Assembly (NCBI GenBank): GCA_039105265.1
Contig: JAPFFF010000017.1
Span: forward strand, 248,001 to 312,000
Length of the DNA stretch: 64,000 nt
Direction: 5' to 3'
Origin: Tritrichomonas musculus
Taxonomy: Eukaryota; Parabasalia; Tritrichomonadida; Tritrichomonadidae
Shown in pieces: positions 1 to 10,019 of the stretch. The notes below the pieces were generated by a model. The model ran no database searches and was not told where the DNA came from. It worked only from the letters and a program-made list of their open reading frames with translations. A program made the position numbers and the translations under genes. The stretch's first letter is position 1. Every line of letters begins with the position of its first letter.

Positions 1-1
1 A

Positions 2-136
2 TATCATGTTCCTTATGCTGGTGAATTAAGTGATATGTACAGTTACAAATATTGTGGATCAAAATACTCAACTCCTAGAGAACTCTGTGGTTTCAGATGT
101 AGTATAAGTCCATCTGGATATCATGTTCCATACTAA
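2..136 (+). CDS. 3' end of an unidentified gene (cysteine- and tyrosine-rich C-terminus)
   Basis: An open frame enters from the left edge and runs 44 codons to a TAA; the start lies outside the window. The peptide is rich in Tyr, Ser and Cys and carries the word YHVPY near both its beginning and its end, so it may be the last unit of a short repeat. The segment ELCGFRC is reminiscent of the final strand of formylglycine-generating-enzyme (sulfatase-modifying factor) folds, where a GFR motif is typical, but too little is visible to assign a family. Codon use is ordinary for the window. An A-tract lies about 60 bases after the stop. That it is real coding DNA is likely but not certain; the function is unknown. 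Confidence 0.45.
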   Translation, partial: YHVPYAGELSDMYSYKYCGSKYSTPRELCGFRCSISPSGYHVPY

Positions 137-185
137 ATTACAACACTAAGTATATCATTAAAATAATTTTCATTTTATTTTTGCA

Positions 186-231
<46 letters not shown>

Positions 232-1453
232 GGAAAAAATATGAAAATAATTGATATCAAAAGCTATCATTTTATTTTGTATTCATGAATGAACTTGGGT
301 CATCTATTTTCTTATAAGAAATATTTTTTTATCAAACAAGAATATGTAAAAATAAAATTTATCATTTCATATAAATAGAATTCTATTTATTATAAAAATA
401 GGGTTGTGAAAAAGTTCGAGACTTTTTTATATCTCTGTCAATATAAAATAATATAGAAAATTTTTATAATAGAAATAAACTCTAACATGTATCACATGTA
501 GTGTATAAAACAAAAAATGAATTATAAGAAATGTACAAATATTATGAAACTTTTTAAAAAAGCGTGCCAATTTTTTTTTAAAAAAAATTTAATTAGTTGA
601 AAATCATGAGCATAAAGTAACTAATATATATTAAATTGAATTAATAAAATAATATTTAAGTATAATAAAGTTAATATAATATATAGAGTTATTTTTTGTT
701 TTTCATTAAAGACCTTGCGAATGTACATTTGTACAAATGCAATTAATTCTAAATTTTTAAATGTTAAAAATTTTTGAAAATCCTTTTGAAATGAAATGAC
801 AGAATCATTTTAATCTGTTTCAAATATAATATTGTATAATATATATTTCATAATTTATATAATAAAGTTTTTATATTTTATGGAAATGATATAAAAAAAT
901 CAAATTGAATTATGTCAAATGGGAATTTTAAAATTGTTTTTTAAAAAAAATTCGAATTTTTTTAAATGTTTATCCAATTTCAACCGTAATAATTTTAATA
1001 TATGTTATTATACTCGATAATAAAAATGTCTGTAAACTTGTTTTTTTCTTTTTACATTTAAACGATTAGAAAAACCCTATTAAGTTTAGTTAATATTTCA
1101 AAAAAATTTTATGATGAAAAAAAAGGTTTGAATTGCCAATATCTCAAATTATGTATATTACGAAAATCATGGGATTGTTTTTCATTTTTATATATATTCT
1201 TATTGCTACTATCTTATTTGATCATATAATAATATAATTCAGTTATTGTATAATAAAATTTATATAATAAATTTCTTAAATATTTCTTTGTTACGAAAAA
1301 AATGCAAATTAAAAAATTTTGGTTGATCGTAAATAAAATAATTAATTCAAATTTTAAATAATTGAAAGAGAGCTTAGCTCAAAAAGTAGGTTCCACAAAC
1401 TGGTAATTTATACGTGAACTAAATTCTTACATTTTGTTATTTTTATAAAAATA
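137..1453. other. AT-rich intergenic DNA with a long A-tract
   Basis: No ORF of note. A run of about 29 A residues begins near 197, just after a T-run. At 407-425 a short phrase, aaaaagttcgagac, recurs at the inner ends of the long TIRs of the transposon near 53 kb, so this is probably an old element fragment. A weak inverted pair (aatagggtt near 398 and aaccctatt near 1074) hints at another decayed element but is too short to claim. Confidence 0.5.
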
Positions 1454-2150
1454 AACTTAAAGTAAAAAGGCAGACCACTATTTTTTCCCTCAATTATTAT
1501 GACATAAAATATTTCTTCTCATTTTTAAAAATTTTTAAATTTTATCTCAAAATCTTATTTACCAATCTTTTTTTTTTACGAATTTCATCAATATCTCAGC
1601 AAAAACTCCAAGCAATCGCTAAATATGCATCAAAGAATTTTTTTACTCTTTAAACACTACAATTTGTTATATTATTTGATCTATTCTGATATAAAATTTT
1701 TAACCAATTTTCAATCAAAAACACCAAATTTCACGTAATACACTCAACAACAAGAAGCTGTCATTAAAAATTTTCAGTTATGCGCCAAAACAAGGTTTTT
1801 TACTCTTTTTATTTTTTGATCATATCTCATTGAACAGCACGACATAGCGCAGTACGTATCAACTGTTTTTTTACAATAAGAAAATTATTTTTATATTAAT
1901 TTTCATGAAAATAGAAAGCGATCCTAATGAAAAAAAGAGCAAAACTATTTTTTTAGTAAAACCCATTTTTATTCAATTTTAAATCATTAATCATTGAAAA
2001 TTAATAAAATTCAATTGGGAAAAAACTCATACCATTTTTTGAATATAAAAGCGTATATACGATCAAGAATTTGAATATAAAAAATTTATAACGATCATAT
2101 AAAGTATTCAAATTATATTCAATTAGTGGTCTGAGTTTTTACTTTCAGTT
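1454..2150. mobile_element. Non-autonomous TIR element, about 0.7 kb (TA-flanked)
   Basis: The outer 28 bases at 1453-1480 and 2124-2151 are inverted copies with about three mismatches, sharing aaagtaaaaa and cagaccacta. Both outer ends abut a TA dinucleotide, as expected for Tc1/mariner-type insertion, and the interior has no ORF. A similar end (ggcagaccac followed by a T-run) occurs alone at about 14336-14375, so the family is repeated. The TIRs and flanks are seen in the sequence; the superfamily is inferred from the TA flanks only. Confidence 0.6.
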
Positions 2151-2172
2151 TAAATCAAAAATGTTCCGAAAA

Positions 2173-2929
2173 CTAGGCTTTTGTGTCCATATAAAAAAGT
2201 GTCCATTTAAATTCAAAAAGTGAGCTTGGATACAAAATTTTGTTCGTTATTATTTGAGAACTATTGAGTGTCCAAAATATCCATTTGGACACATTTATTT
2301 CAATTTTGGATACACTCTTAATTTTCAATTAATTAATTCCAATGAATTAAATGGATATTTGATCGTCGTGGTTAAATAATAAATGAGATTGTAAATATTA
2401 TTATACATAAATATTTATTTATATTGTTTAATATTTTTATTAATTTATTATTTAATCTTTGTTATAATATTATTTATTTGATTTGTAAATTACATATTCT
2501 TAAATTTTATTCAATATATTATAATATTTTTAATATTTTTTTTTATTTTAAAAATATATTTTTATATATTTATATAGTAATGAAATAATGAAGAAATAAT
2601 ACATATAATTACATTTTTACGAAAATATTTTTAATTTTGTTAAAGAAAAAAAATTGAGAGTATTATTCAAAATTTAAGAAAAAAAAATATATCGACTTTC
2701 ACTTTTTTTCTTTAGCAAGACAAATTAAAAAATGTAGAAAAATGAATATGATATTTTCGTTTTTTTACAAAAGAAATATTATATGTCCAAAAAAAAATTT
2801 ATGGACACAGATATTCAAAAAATACTCTCAAAAAGAGGATTTTTAAAAATTTTGTATCCATCAAAATTCTTAAAGCTTCATCAAAAAGTTAGAAAATGGA
2901 AACTTTTTTATATGGACACAAAAGCCTAG
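2173..2929. mobile_element. hAT-like non-autonomous element (757 bp, 8-bp target duplication)
   Basis: The first and last 28 bases are perfect inverted repeats beginning ctaggcttttgtgtccat. The similarity continues inward with one mismatch and includes subterminal gtgtcca and ggatacaaaatttt motifs at both ends. The octamer tccgaaaa flanks it on both sides (2165-2172 and 2930-2937), a clean 8-bp target-site duplication. An 8-bp duplication with short TIRs is characteristic of hAT transposons. The interior is AT-rich without a transposase, so this is a MITE-like deletion derivative. Perfect ends and duplication suggest a fairly young insertion. Confidence 0.85.
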
Positions 2930-2937
2930 TCCGAAAA

Positions 2938-3731
2938 TATAAAATCAACTTTTTTAATTAGTAATCGAAATAACAATTCAAAAAAATATAATATATTCAA
3001 AAAATTATGAGAATATTCAATAAAAAATCACTTTTTGAATTTTTAAAAAAGGTTTTGAAAAATTTATTCAATATATTCTGAGAGAAACACAATTTATAAA
3101 AAAATTTTTAAATGAATCATTCAATTGTTTAGAAAAATTTTATTTTCAAACCATGAATATATTGGTTTTTATAAACAAAAAATAATAAATTTGATCTAAA
3201 AAGTATTTAATAAAGTATAATAAATTAATATAAAAAAACAATACAATAACAATGAAAAAAACTAAAAGGATAAATTTGCTTTATGTAATAATGCAGTCTT
3301 GAAATAGTAATAAACAGAGCTTTAAAAGTTATATGTTTAATATAGTTGCATTAAATTATGAATTTGATTATGAATTCAACTTTATACAAAGTTTTGGTGC
3401 AATATTCAGATGGTTTGAAACTTTTTAAGAATCAATGCGACTTTATTTTGGCCAAAGCTGGATAATTCCGAAAGCAATCGTTAACTCTTGAATTCAAATG
3501 ACATAATCATTTTCAAAATTAATTTTCTAATATACAAATCTATTTTAAGGGGAAAAGTGTTCAAATATCATGATTCTGGAATTTGAAAATTGATTTATCA
3601 AAATATAAAACTTACATGGACCTGGCAGAATTGTAATTGAATTTTGGGTTTCAAATAAATTGAATTGAACCATTCAAATTTAAATAGCAAAATTTTTTCA
3701 AAATTTTTTTGGAGAAATAAAAAATTTTATA
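2938..3731. other. AT-rich 5' flank of the exonuclease-RRM gene
   Basis: Contains no ORF, element ends or repeats that I could recognise. The last 60 bases before the ATG at 3732 hold ttcaaaattttt-type sequence but no exact TCAYW initiator close to the start codon. Confidence 0.4.
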
Positions 3732-6700
3732 ATGAAGGGCAATGTGAATAGTCTTGTTACTTTTAATGTAGAAAAAGATCCAGAAATTTCATTTTATGAA
3801 ACAATCCCATGGAAAACCAACGAATATCATGATGTTGAATTCTTTGCTGATAAGATTACAAGAGTATATCTTGTTTCAAACCAACATAATAATTTAGAAA
3901 ATATTTTGCAGCGTTTGGAATCAAATGAAAATCTACGTAAAAATTCGCAGAGTACAAATATGATTGCAATTGATCTTGAATGGGAAATATCAAAATTATG
4001 CTTGATTCAATTTTGTTCTAATAAAACCTGCGTCATTGTTCGCCTATTTACAAAAGAAGATCTTGAAATTCATCCAGAACTCAAGATAGGCGAAGAAAAC
4101 GAAGATGAATTACTTCAAAAAAATAATAAAATCTTAGAGAACTTTTTGAATGGCCATAAATTTTATGGAAAAGGAATGCGAAATGACCAAAAAATGTTAT
4201 TATCATATTTCGGCCAATCATTTTCCAACAATTTTGAAGATATTGAAAAGACAAGACTTATACCAAATAAATTAAGTTTAAACTTTAATATAATGACAAA
4301 AATGTTTGCAGGTGAATCAACAGCACCTTTCAAAGTTATAGAAATGACAAAATCTGATTGGTCAGTTCCAGAACTCAGCTTTCGACAAGTTTTATATGCT
4401 GCCTTTGACACAGTCGCACTCTATTATTGTTATCCGAATTTTCCACCAATAAAAATTCAAGATGAATCAAAGGCAAAATCAAAAGAGAAAGAAAAAGGCA
4501 AATCGCAAGAACAAAATCAGAAAAATAAAAAAATACGAAATGTCAAATATTATAAATCTGCAAAAAGTGAAAATAAAAATCCTAATCAAAATACAAAAAA
4601 GGTTAAAAAAATGAATCTTTCTGTTGTTTTTAAAGAAAAAGAAAGAAGAGAAACATTTTCCTATCTAATTAAAAATTATCAAGGAACCAAAAACAAATTA
4701 ATGTTAAAATCATTTCTGCCTGATTTAGATTTTATTTCTTACTTTGAAGGGCCAGATTCAACATCATATTTATTTATCAGCAGTTTTTCACCAATCAAAA
4801 ATTTTTCGAAATTTTTGTCATTCAAATTTGAATCAAGTATTCAAAATTGTATCAACCAAAAAACAATTGAAATTACAAATCCAGATGAACCGTTAAGTTG
4901 TGCTGGAATTGAACAAATATTTGAAAATATTTTTTATTTGCCACAAGTTCCTTTTTCACTTTGCAACGACACAGATGTCCTCTTCGTCACAAGCATTCCA
5001 ACAACTATTTTCACAGATGAAAGAAAATTGCAAGATTTGTTTTATTGTTTTGGATATGATCAAATTGTTTCAAGAATTGATGATAAATATCAAAATTCTT
5101 GTATTGTTGAACCAAGAAATTTCCAAATTTCAAGAAGAATTCGAACTTTTCTTCCATTTGTGTCAATTTGTGATTCGTTACTTAAAGTGTATGAATATCC
5201 ATCATTTCTTCGGACTGTGAGATTGAGCAACATTCCTAGTAATTTCACTGAAAATGATTTAAATAAATTGTTTGTGCATAACGGATATAAAATTGCTGAA
5301 TCTTGTGAGTTTCTTTTGAAAAGAATTCAATCTGATAGTCAAACAGCATATGTGATGTTTGACACACTTCAAGACAAAGAAATATTCAGTTCAAAATTTA
5401 ATCATTTCAAATTGAGAAATCTGAAAGAAATAGGAAATTTTGATTTGAATATAGATAATGATAATTATGATGATGAATTGTTAGTCATTCCTTTTTCTTC
5501 AGACGTCCATTATCGTTATCTTCGTTCGTTTGAAATCAATGTTTATTTGAAAGATCAATCACGATTAACTTTTGATGACATATTTAATAAATTTTCGAAA
5601 TTTGGGAAAATTTTGCAAATGAATTATGACAAGCGATTCAATAATTACCACATTCAATTCTATAGAAAATGTGACGCACTCAAAGCTTATGAACACTTCA
5701 CAAAATTATGTAATTGCGATGATGAATGTTTTGCTAATCAAGTGATAATTGAAATGTATCCCGAAGGTTCAACAATTATTGTTCGTGATCTTCCACTGGA
5801 AATCAAAGAGGAAGAGTTGATCTCAACATTTTCTAAATTTGGAAAAATAGCAAATCTTGTTTTCCGTGATTTGACGCCAATGAACATGCTGAGCATTGCA
5901 GACATTCATTTTCGAACTTCTGAAGAAGCTAAAGAAGTCAAACAAATGATGAATAAGAGCAAAATTGGAGGAACATTCATTCATGTTTCAATTCGATCCC
6001 GTGAAGACGTTTTGAGCAGTAAAATGTCACAAAGGAACCAATGGGTTGTTTTTGATGATTCTTATCAAACCATTGAAGATATCTTTGCGAGAACCAAAAG
6101 TTATGGTAAAATAATTGACTACAATCATATAAATAACCATTTTTTGGCAATGTTTGATACCCAAGAGAATGCAAAATTAGTCATTGATGAGCTTAAGTTA
6201 AGTTATCCAACTTATGTTCAATTTGTTGAAGAGACAAACAATTCAAATTATTTAAAAATTGTTCAAAAACAATCAATTTCTGGAAATCCTGTTGAACAGA
6301 AGGAATCAGCAATTATTGTTGATCCTGTATCACGTTCATTGACTGAAGATTTCATTGAAAAAATATTTATTGAAGGAAATGCAACATCAGCAAACGAAGC
6401 TTCAACTCTTGTTCAAGCATCATCATTGATGTTGCCATCATTAAAAGACATTATAAAACCGAAAAATTCATCAGAAAAGAATGAATGTCAATATAAACAT
6501 GAATTATTTATAACTGACTCCGTTAAATTCCAAGGCCAAAAAAGATTGATTATTTACACGCCGAGCAACAATGTTACTAAGAAATTGTTCACATTGATCA
6601 AGAATTCTAAATTCGAAGGTGAATATTTCAAGCCTAAAAAAATTGATGTGAAAGACTTGGAAAATCCTCCTCAAAGAAAAATTAAAAAAATTCTTTTTGA

Positions 6701-6974
6701 AGGTGTAGAGGTTAGTAATTCAGTTGAGGTAATCGATCCTCTTCCTGATGGATTTGGAGTTAAAGAAATAAGAGAAAATATTAAAGATCTTCCTAATATT
6801 GAAATGGTTGTTTGTAAATCTTCTAAAATAAAAGGAAAATCTAGAGCGGTGTTGATGCCAAAAATGCCATCCCAAAAAAGAAAAATTCATAAGGCTCTTT
6901 CTAGAATTATAATAGATGATGAAAATTTGCATTTATTTGAATACAAATGTGATTCAATCCCTCCTCCTTTATAA
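3732..6974 (+). CDS. DEDDy 3'-5' exonuclease fused to several RRM-like domains
   Basis: A 1080-residue protein. Residues about 45-235 form an RNase D/WRN-exonuclease-type domain with all acidic motifs: Exo I IDLEW (D81, E83), Exo II GKGMRND (D152) and Exo III YAAFD (Y222, D226), making it DEDDy and probably active. A Lys/Gln-rich linker (about 243-298) follows. Downstream are RRM-like units: the clearest begin near residues 494 (TVRLSNIP) and 680 (TIIVRDLP, with ELISTFSKFGKI), plus degenerate ones near 600 and 769. Known family members degrade or trim RNA or DNA 3' ends; the RRMs imply an RNA substrate, so a role in structured-RNA or mRNA 3' processing is inferred. The first ATG is used. No signal peptide. 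The exonuclease call is firm; the RRM count is not. Confidence 0.85.
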   Translation: MKGNVNSLVTFNVEKDPEISFYETIPWKTNEYHDVEFFADKITRVYLVSNQHNNLENILQRLESNENLRKNSQSTNMIAIDLEWEISKLCLIQFCSNKTCVIVRLFTKEDLEIHPELKIGEENEDELLQKNNKILENFLNGHKFYGKGMRNDQKMLLSYFGQSFSNNFEDIEKTRLIPNKLSLNFNIMTKMFAGESTAPFKVIEMTKSDWSVPELSFRQVLYAAFDTVALYYCYPNFPPIKIQDESKAKSKEKEKGKSQEQNQKNKKIRNVKYYKSAKSENKNPNQNTKKVKKMNLSVVFKEKERRETFSYLIKNYQGTKNKLMLKSFLPDLDFISYFEGPDSTSYLFISSFSPIKNFSKFLSFKFESSIQNCINQKTIEITNPDEPLSCAGIEQIFENIFYLPQVPFSLCNDTDVLFVTSIPTTIFTDERKLQDLFYCFGYDQIVSRIDDKYQNSCIVEPRNFQISRRIRTFLPFVSICDSLLKVYEYPSFLRTVRLSNIPSNFTENDLNKLFVHNGYKIAESCEFLLKRIQSDSQTAYVMFDTLQDKEIFSSKFNHFKLRNLKEIGNFDLNIDNDNYDDELLVIPFSSDVHYRYLRSFEINVYLKDQSRLTFDDIFNKFSKFGKILQMNYDKRFNNYHIQFYRKCDALKAYEHFTKLCNCDDECFANQVIIEMYPEGSTIIVRDLPLEIKEEELISTFSKFGKIANLVFRDLTPMNMLSIADIHFRTSEEAKEVKQMMNKSKIGGTFIHVSIRSREDVLSSKMSQRNQWVVFDDSYQTIEDIFARTKSYGKIIDYNHINNHFLAMFDTQENAKLVIDELKLSYPTYVQFVEETNNSNYLKIVQKQSISGNPVEQKESAIIVDPVSRSLTEDFIEKIFIEGNATSANEASTLVQASSLMLPSLKDIIKPKNSSEKNECQYKHELFITDSVKFQGQKRLIIYTPSNNVTKKLFTLIKNSKFEGEYFKPKKIDVKDLENPPQRKIKKILFEGVEVSNSVEVIDPLPDGFGVKEIRENIKDLPNIEMVVCKSSKIKGKSRAVLMPKMPSQKRKIHKALSRIIIDDENLHLFEYKCDSIPPPL

Positions 6975-7647
6975 TATTATAAATTAGATTTATATACTTA
7001 ATGTTTTTGTTTGTTATTTATGTGTATATTGCAAAGATTATATTTTCATAATGAAAAGTTCTTTTGTGATAAAATAATTAATAGAAAACATATTTATTAT
7101 TATTAAGTATCATGAAAAAAAGGATTTCACGTCACATTTTTAAATTCAAATATTCAATATATTTCAATAATTGCATAAAAATTGAATATAAGGCAAATAA
7201 TCAGTAAGTGAAATGTAATATTATTATAACTAAAAAAAGCAATGACAACTCATGCTCTTGAATTAATTGACGCTCAAGCAAATCTCTAAGATTGAACGAA
7301 AGAAAAATTAAAGGCAAAAAAGATAGAATTCAAAAAAGCACAATCACAAAAGTAATATACAATGGTTTCAACGATATTATTTCTCTATTTTTATTTCATG
7401 AATTTTTTATTTAAAGAATGTCAATTTTTTGAACAAAAATTGATGAAATGTTATGTAAACGAATTTATAAATAAATCTTTGAAGTAAAATTTTTTTTCAT
7501 AATCAAATTGACATAAAACAGTATTCATAGAATCATATTCTGATTATAAAATATTGAAAACTATGAAAATATCTAAAATAAGCGAACTTATATGGACGAT
7601 AATTTGGATGATAAATTGAATTTTTATTTTTTGACATTATAATAGGT
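6975..7647. other. Intergenic, no recognised gene
   Basis: AT-rich. A 15-codon ATG-started ORF at about 7241 looks accidental. No inverted repeat or promoter motif stood out. Confidence 0.4.
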
Positions 7648-8408
7648 ATGATTTACTATAAAGAAAAGGATTTCATAAATGCAAGAAAATATTTTGATAA
7701 GGCAAAGAAAAAAAGATCTATAATAATAAAAAAAAAAAAAAAAAAAAAAACAGAAATACCAGAAAACGCTGAAGAAACTTATCAAAGAGCCATGAATTAC
7801 ATTAATGGTGAAAATGGATGCCGTGTTGATTATCGGAAAGCCATTTCTATCCTTAAAATTTCAGCGGCCAAAGATCATCTGAATTCTATAAAAGAATTTT
7901 CTACAAAGGCAATAAAAGCCAAAAAATACCAAAAAAATACAATGAAGCATTTGTTTACTTCAGGAAAGCTGCAAAGATGAATGATCTTTTTTCAATCAAG
8001 AAAGTTGGTTATATGTATTTCAATGGACTTGGAACGAACAAAGATGACAAATTAGCAGCTTATTATTACGAATTGGCATCAGATAGAGGTGATATTAGAG
8101 CAATTATAAACTACTCTCAACTTTTAATTATAGGTGATGATTCTGATCGCAATATAAATGAAGCACGAAGATACCTTAAAATTGGCGCCGAACAAGGTGA
8201 TGAGGAATGTATTAATGAACTTCAAAAATTGGACCAAATAGAAGAAAGTACAAATGATGATGAAATATATCAGCATTCTTTTATTCTTGAAAAGGGAAAT
8301 AATGGTGAAACAAGAAATCTTGAACAGGCAAGAGAGTATTACCAAATGTCAGCTGATGCTGGCGAAGTTAGAGGAATGCTTAATTATGCACGATTCCTTC
8401 AAAATTAC
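7648..8408 (+). pseudogene. Broken Sel1-repeat gene fragment
   Basis: Two overlapping frames, 7648-7980 and 7977-8456, together encode Sel1-type repeats: the second has VGYMYFNGLGTNKDDKLA, YYYELASDRGD and YYQMSADAGEVRGMLNYARF. The natural frame passes from the first to the second near a run of seven A at about 7930-7937, so a one-base slip there has split the gene, unless it is a sequencing error in the homopolymer. A 21-base A-run at 7729-7750 adds a poly-Lys stretch that does not belong to the repeat. There is no full N-terminus (family members usually start with a kinase or longer Sel1 array). Sel1 similarity stops near 8405, where an antisense kinase fragment begins. It is a relative of the large Sel1 gene at 18.7-24.7 kb. 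Confidence 0.75.
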
Positions 8409-8840
8409 AAGATAAAATGTCTTTTTGAAGATCTTCTCGTCTATTTGCAACTTTGAAAGGATAATAACCAGTAGCCATGCAGGAAAATGTGACACCTAAA
8501 GCCAATATGTCTGCTTTAAAGGGACAAATTTCTCCACTTAGAAACATTTCTGGTGAAAAATATTTTAATGAACCGCATTTTTCATCAGACTTGTTATAAC
8601 AACTGAAATGCTTAGCAATACCGAAATCTGCGAGTTTAATGTTGTTATTTTGATCAAGAAAAATGTTTTCTGGCTTGATATCTCGATGAGCAATTTATAA
8701 ACTGTGGGAGTAAGAAAGAGCTTCCAAAATTTGCTTGGAATAATAAGCGAATTGATCATATGTAAGCTTTCCTTTCTGATTAATGAAAAAATGTTTCCAA
8801 TACGAGCCAAAACATATATTACTGAACTTTCAATTTACAG
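8409..8840 (-). pseudogene. Protein kinase fragment (CAMK/SNF1-like), broken
   Basis: Read on the minus strand, this stretch translates to the middle of a Ser/Thr kinase. It shows a hinge-like segment, YYSKQILEALSYSHS, then HRDIKPENIFLD (catalytic loop), LADFGIAK (DFG), GSLKYFSPE (APE region) and KADILALGVTFSCMATG. An in-frame TAA lies just before IAHRD, and both the N-lobe with its glycine loop and the end of the C-lobe are missing. The catalytic-loop wording is of the CAMK type common in trichomonads and differs from the TKL-like kinases elsewhere in the window. It abuts the Sel1 fragment head-on, which points to a rearrangement joining two dead genes. No complete ORF exists here. Confidence 0.8.
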
Positions 8841-9210
8841 CTCAATATTTAAAAATCGATGATCATCAACGAGTATGTAAATTCATGATCAAAAAATAGT
8901 ATTTGAGCAAGTGTTTACAAAAGAAACTCTATTTTAATATCATTACAGGCTTTACAATGCGTTTTCTAGTGAACTCATTTTATTCATTGAATTATATTTA
9001 ATTTTAAAAAACATTTATATCTTTTTCCCATTTTGTTTAATTTTTTATTTTAGGTGAATAATATACTTTATTATGAAAAAAGATACAATTCTATGAAGAT
9101 ATTTTGTCTTTAATTTTTTAAGTTTATAAGATTTCTTATTTCATCCCAAAATTTTTTTTCTATTAGAGAATGATGTATTTTTCATGAAAAAAAATTTTGG
9201 GCGATTCATG

Positions 9211-9898
9211 CAGTAAGGTTGTAAAATTCAAAAACGTCTAAAAAGAGGAAAATCTACTTTTTCATAGAAAACGATTAAAATGAATTTAAAATAAAAGTCA
9301 AAATAACTAATTTAATTCAAATTTGGATTTTCCTTTATAGCGTTGCAAAAATGGAAAATCCACTTTTTGAATGATGCTCATTTTTTCAAATAGAGATAGG
9401 AAAGCACTATTTGATGAATATAATGTCGCAAACAGTTGTGTGATAAACTTAATCATGGAAATATTATTTCTTAAAATGGTAGGTTTAAACAAGATTTTCT
9501 CTCTAGAGTGAGGAGAATAATATGTAAACGGGAGAATAATATGTAAACGTTTCTGAAAAAGTTTAAAAATGAAAGAGAAAAGCATTATCCGCTTTCTTTT
9601 AGTTAGTTTTATTATTATACATTATCAATTTAATTTGAATCACTATATAATAAATTACAAAAACAAAATTTAATAAAGATAATTTAGAGTTTTTTTATCA
9701 ATTTTTTTCAAATAAATTATTTATTATTTCTATTAATTAATTCAAAAAAATTGTATATCTTAAACTTTTTCTGTAGCGTTTACATATTATTCTCCTCACT
9801 CTATTTCTTTCTTTCTTTCATTTTTATTAATGAAAATTTTTTTCTCAAAAAGTCGATTTTCCTATTTTGAAACGTTTTCCAATTTTGAAACCTTACTG
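9211..9898. mobile_element. Tc1/mariner-like TIR element (outer of a nested pair)
   Basis: The ends cagtaaggtt (9211) and aaccttactg-type (9898) are inverted copies. Similarity runs inward about 55 bases with scattered mismatches (aaaacgt, aggaaaatc, actttttca). The right flank is TA and the left is TG, so one side of the TA duplication may have mutated. There is no transposase ORF. It carries another element at 9506-9801. The diverged TIRs suggest it is older than the nested one. Confidence 0.6.
9506..9801. mobile_element. Short TA-flanked MITE nested in the previous element
   Basis: Inverted ends gagtgaggagaataatatg with TA on both sides (9504-9505 and 9802-9803). At the left end the phrase gagaataatatgtaaacg is present twice in tandem, a local duplication absent from the right end. 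Length 296 bp; no ORF. Confidence 0.7.
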
Positions 9899-10019
9899 TA
9901 ACAAAAAAAGATGGTCAAATTCTTTTTAATTGATTTTACGATATTTTTCAGTTTCATTTGACAAATATCCTTTTAAATTTTTCAATGAAAAATTTTCAAA
10001 ATAAATCAACAGCTTTTAA

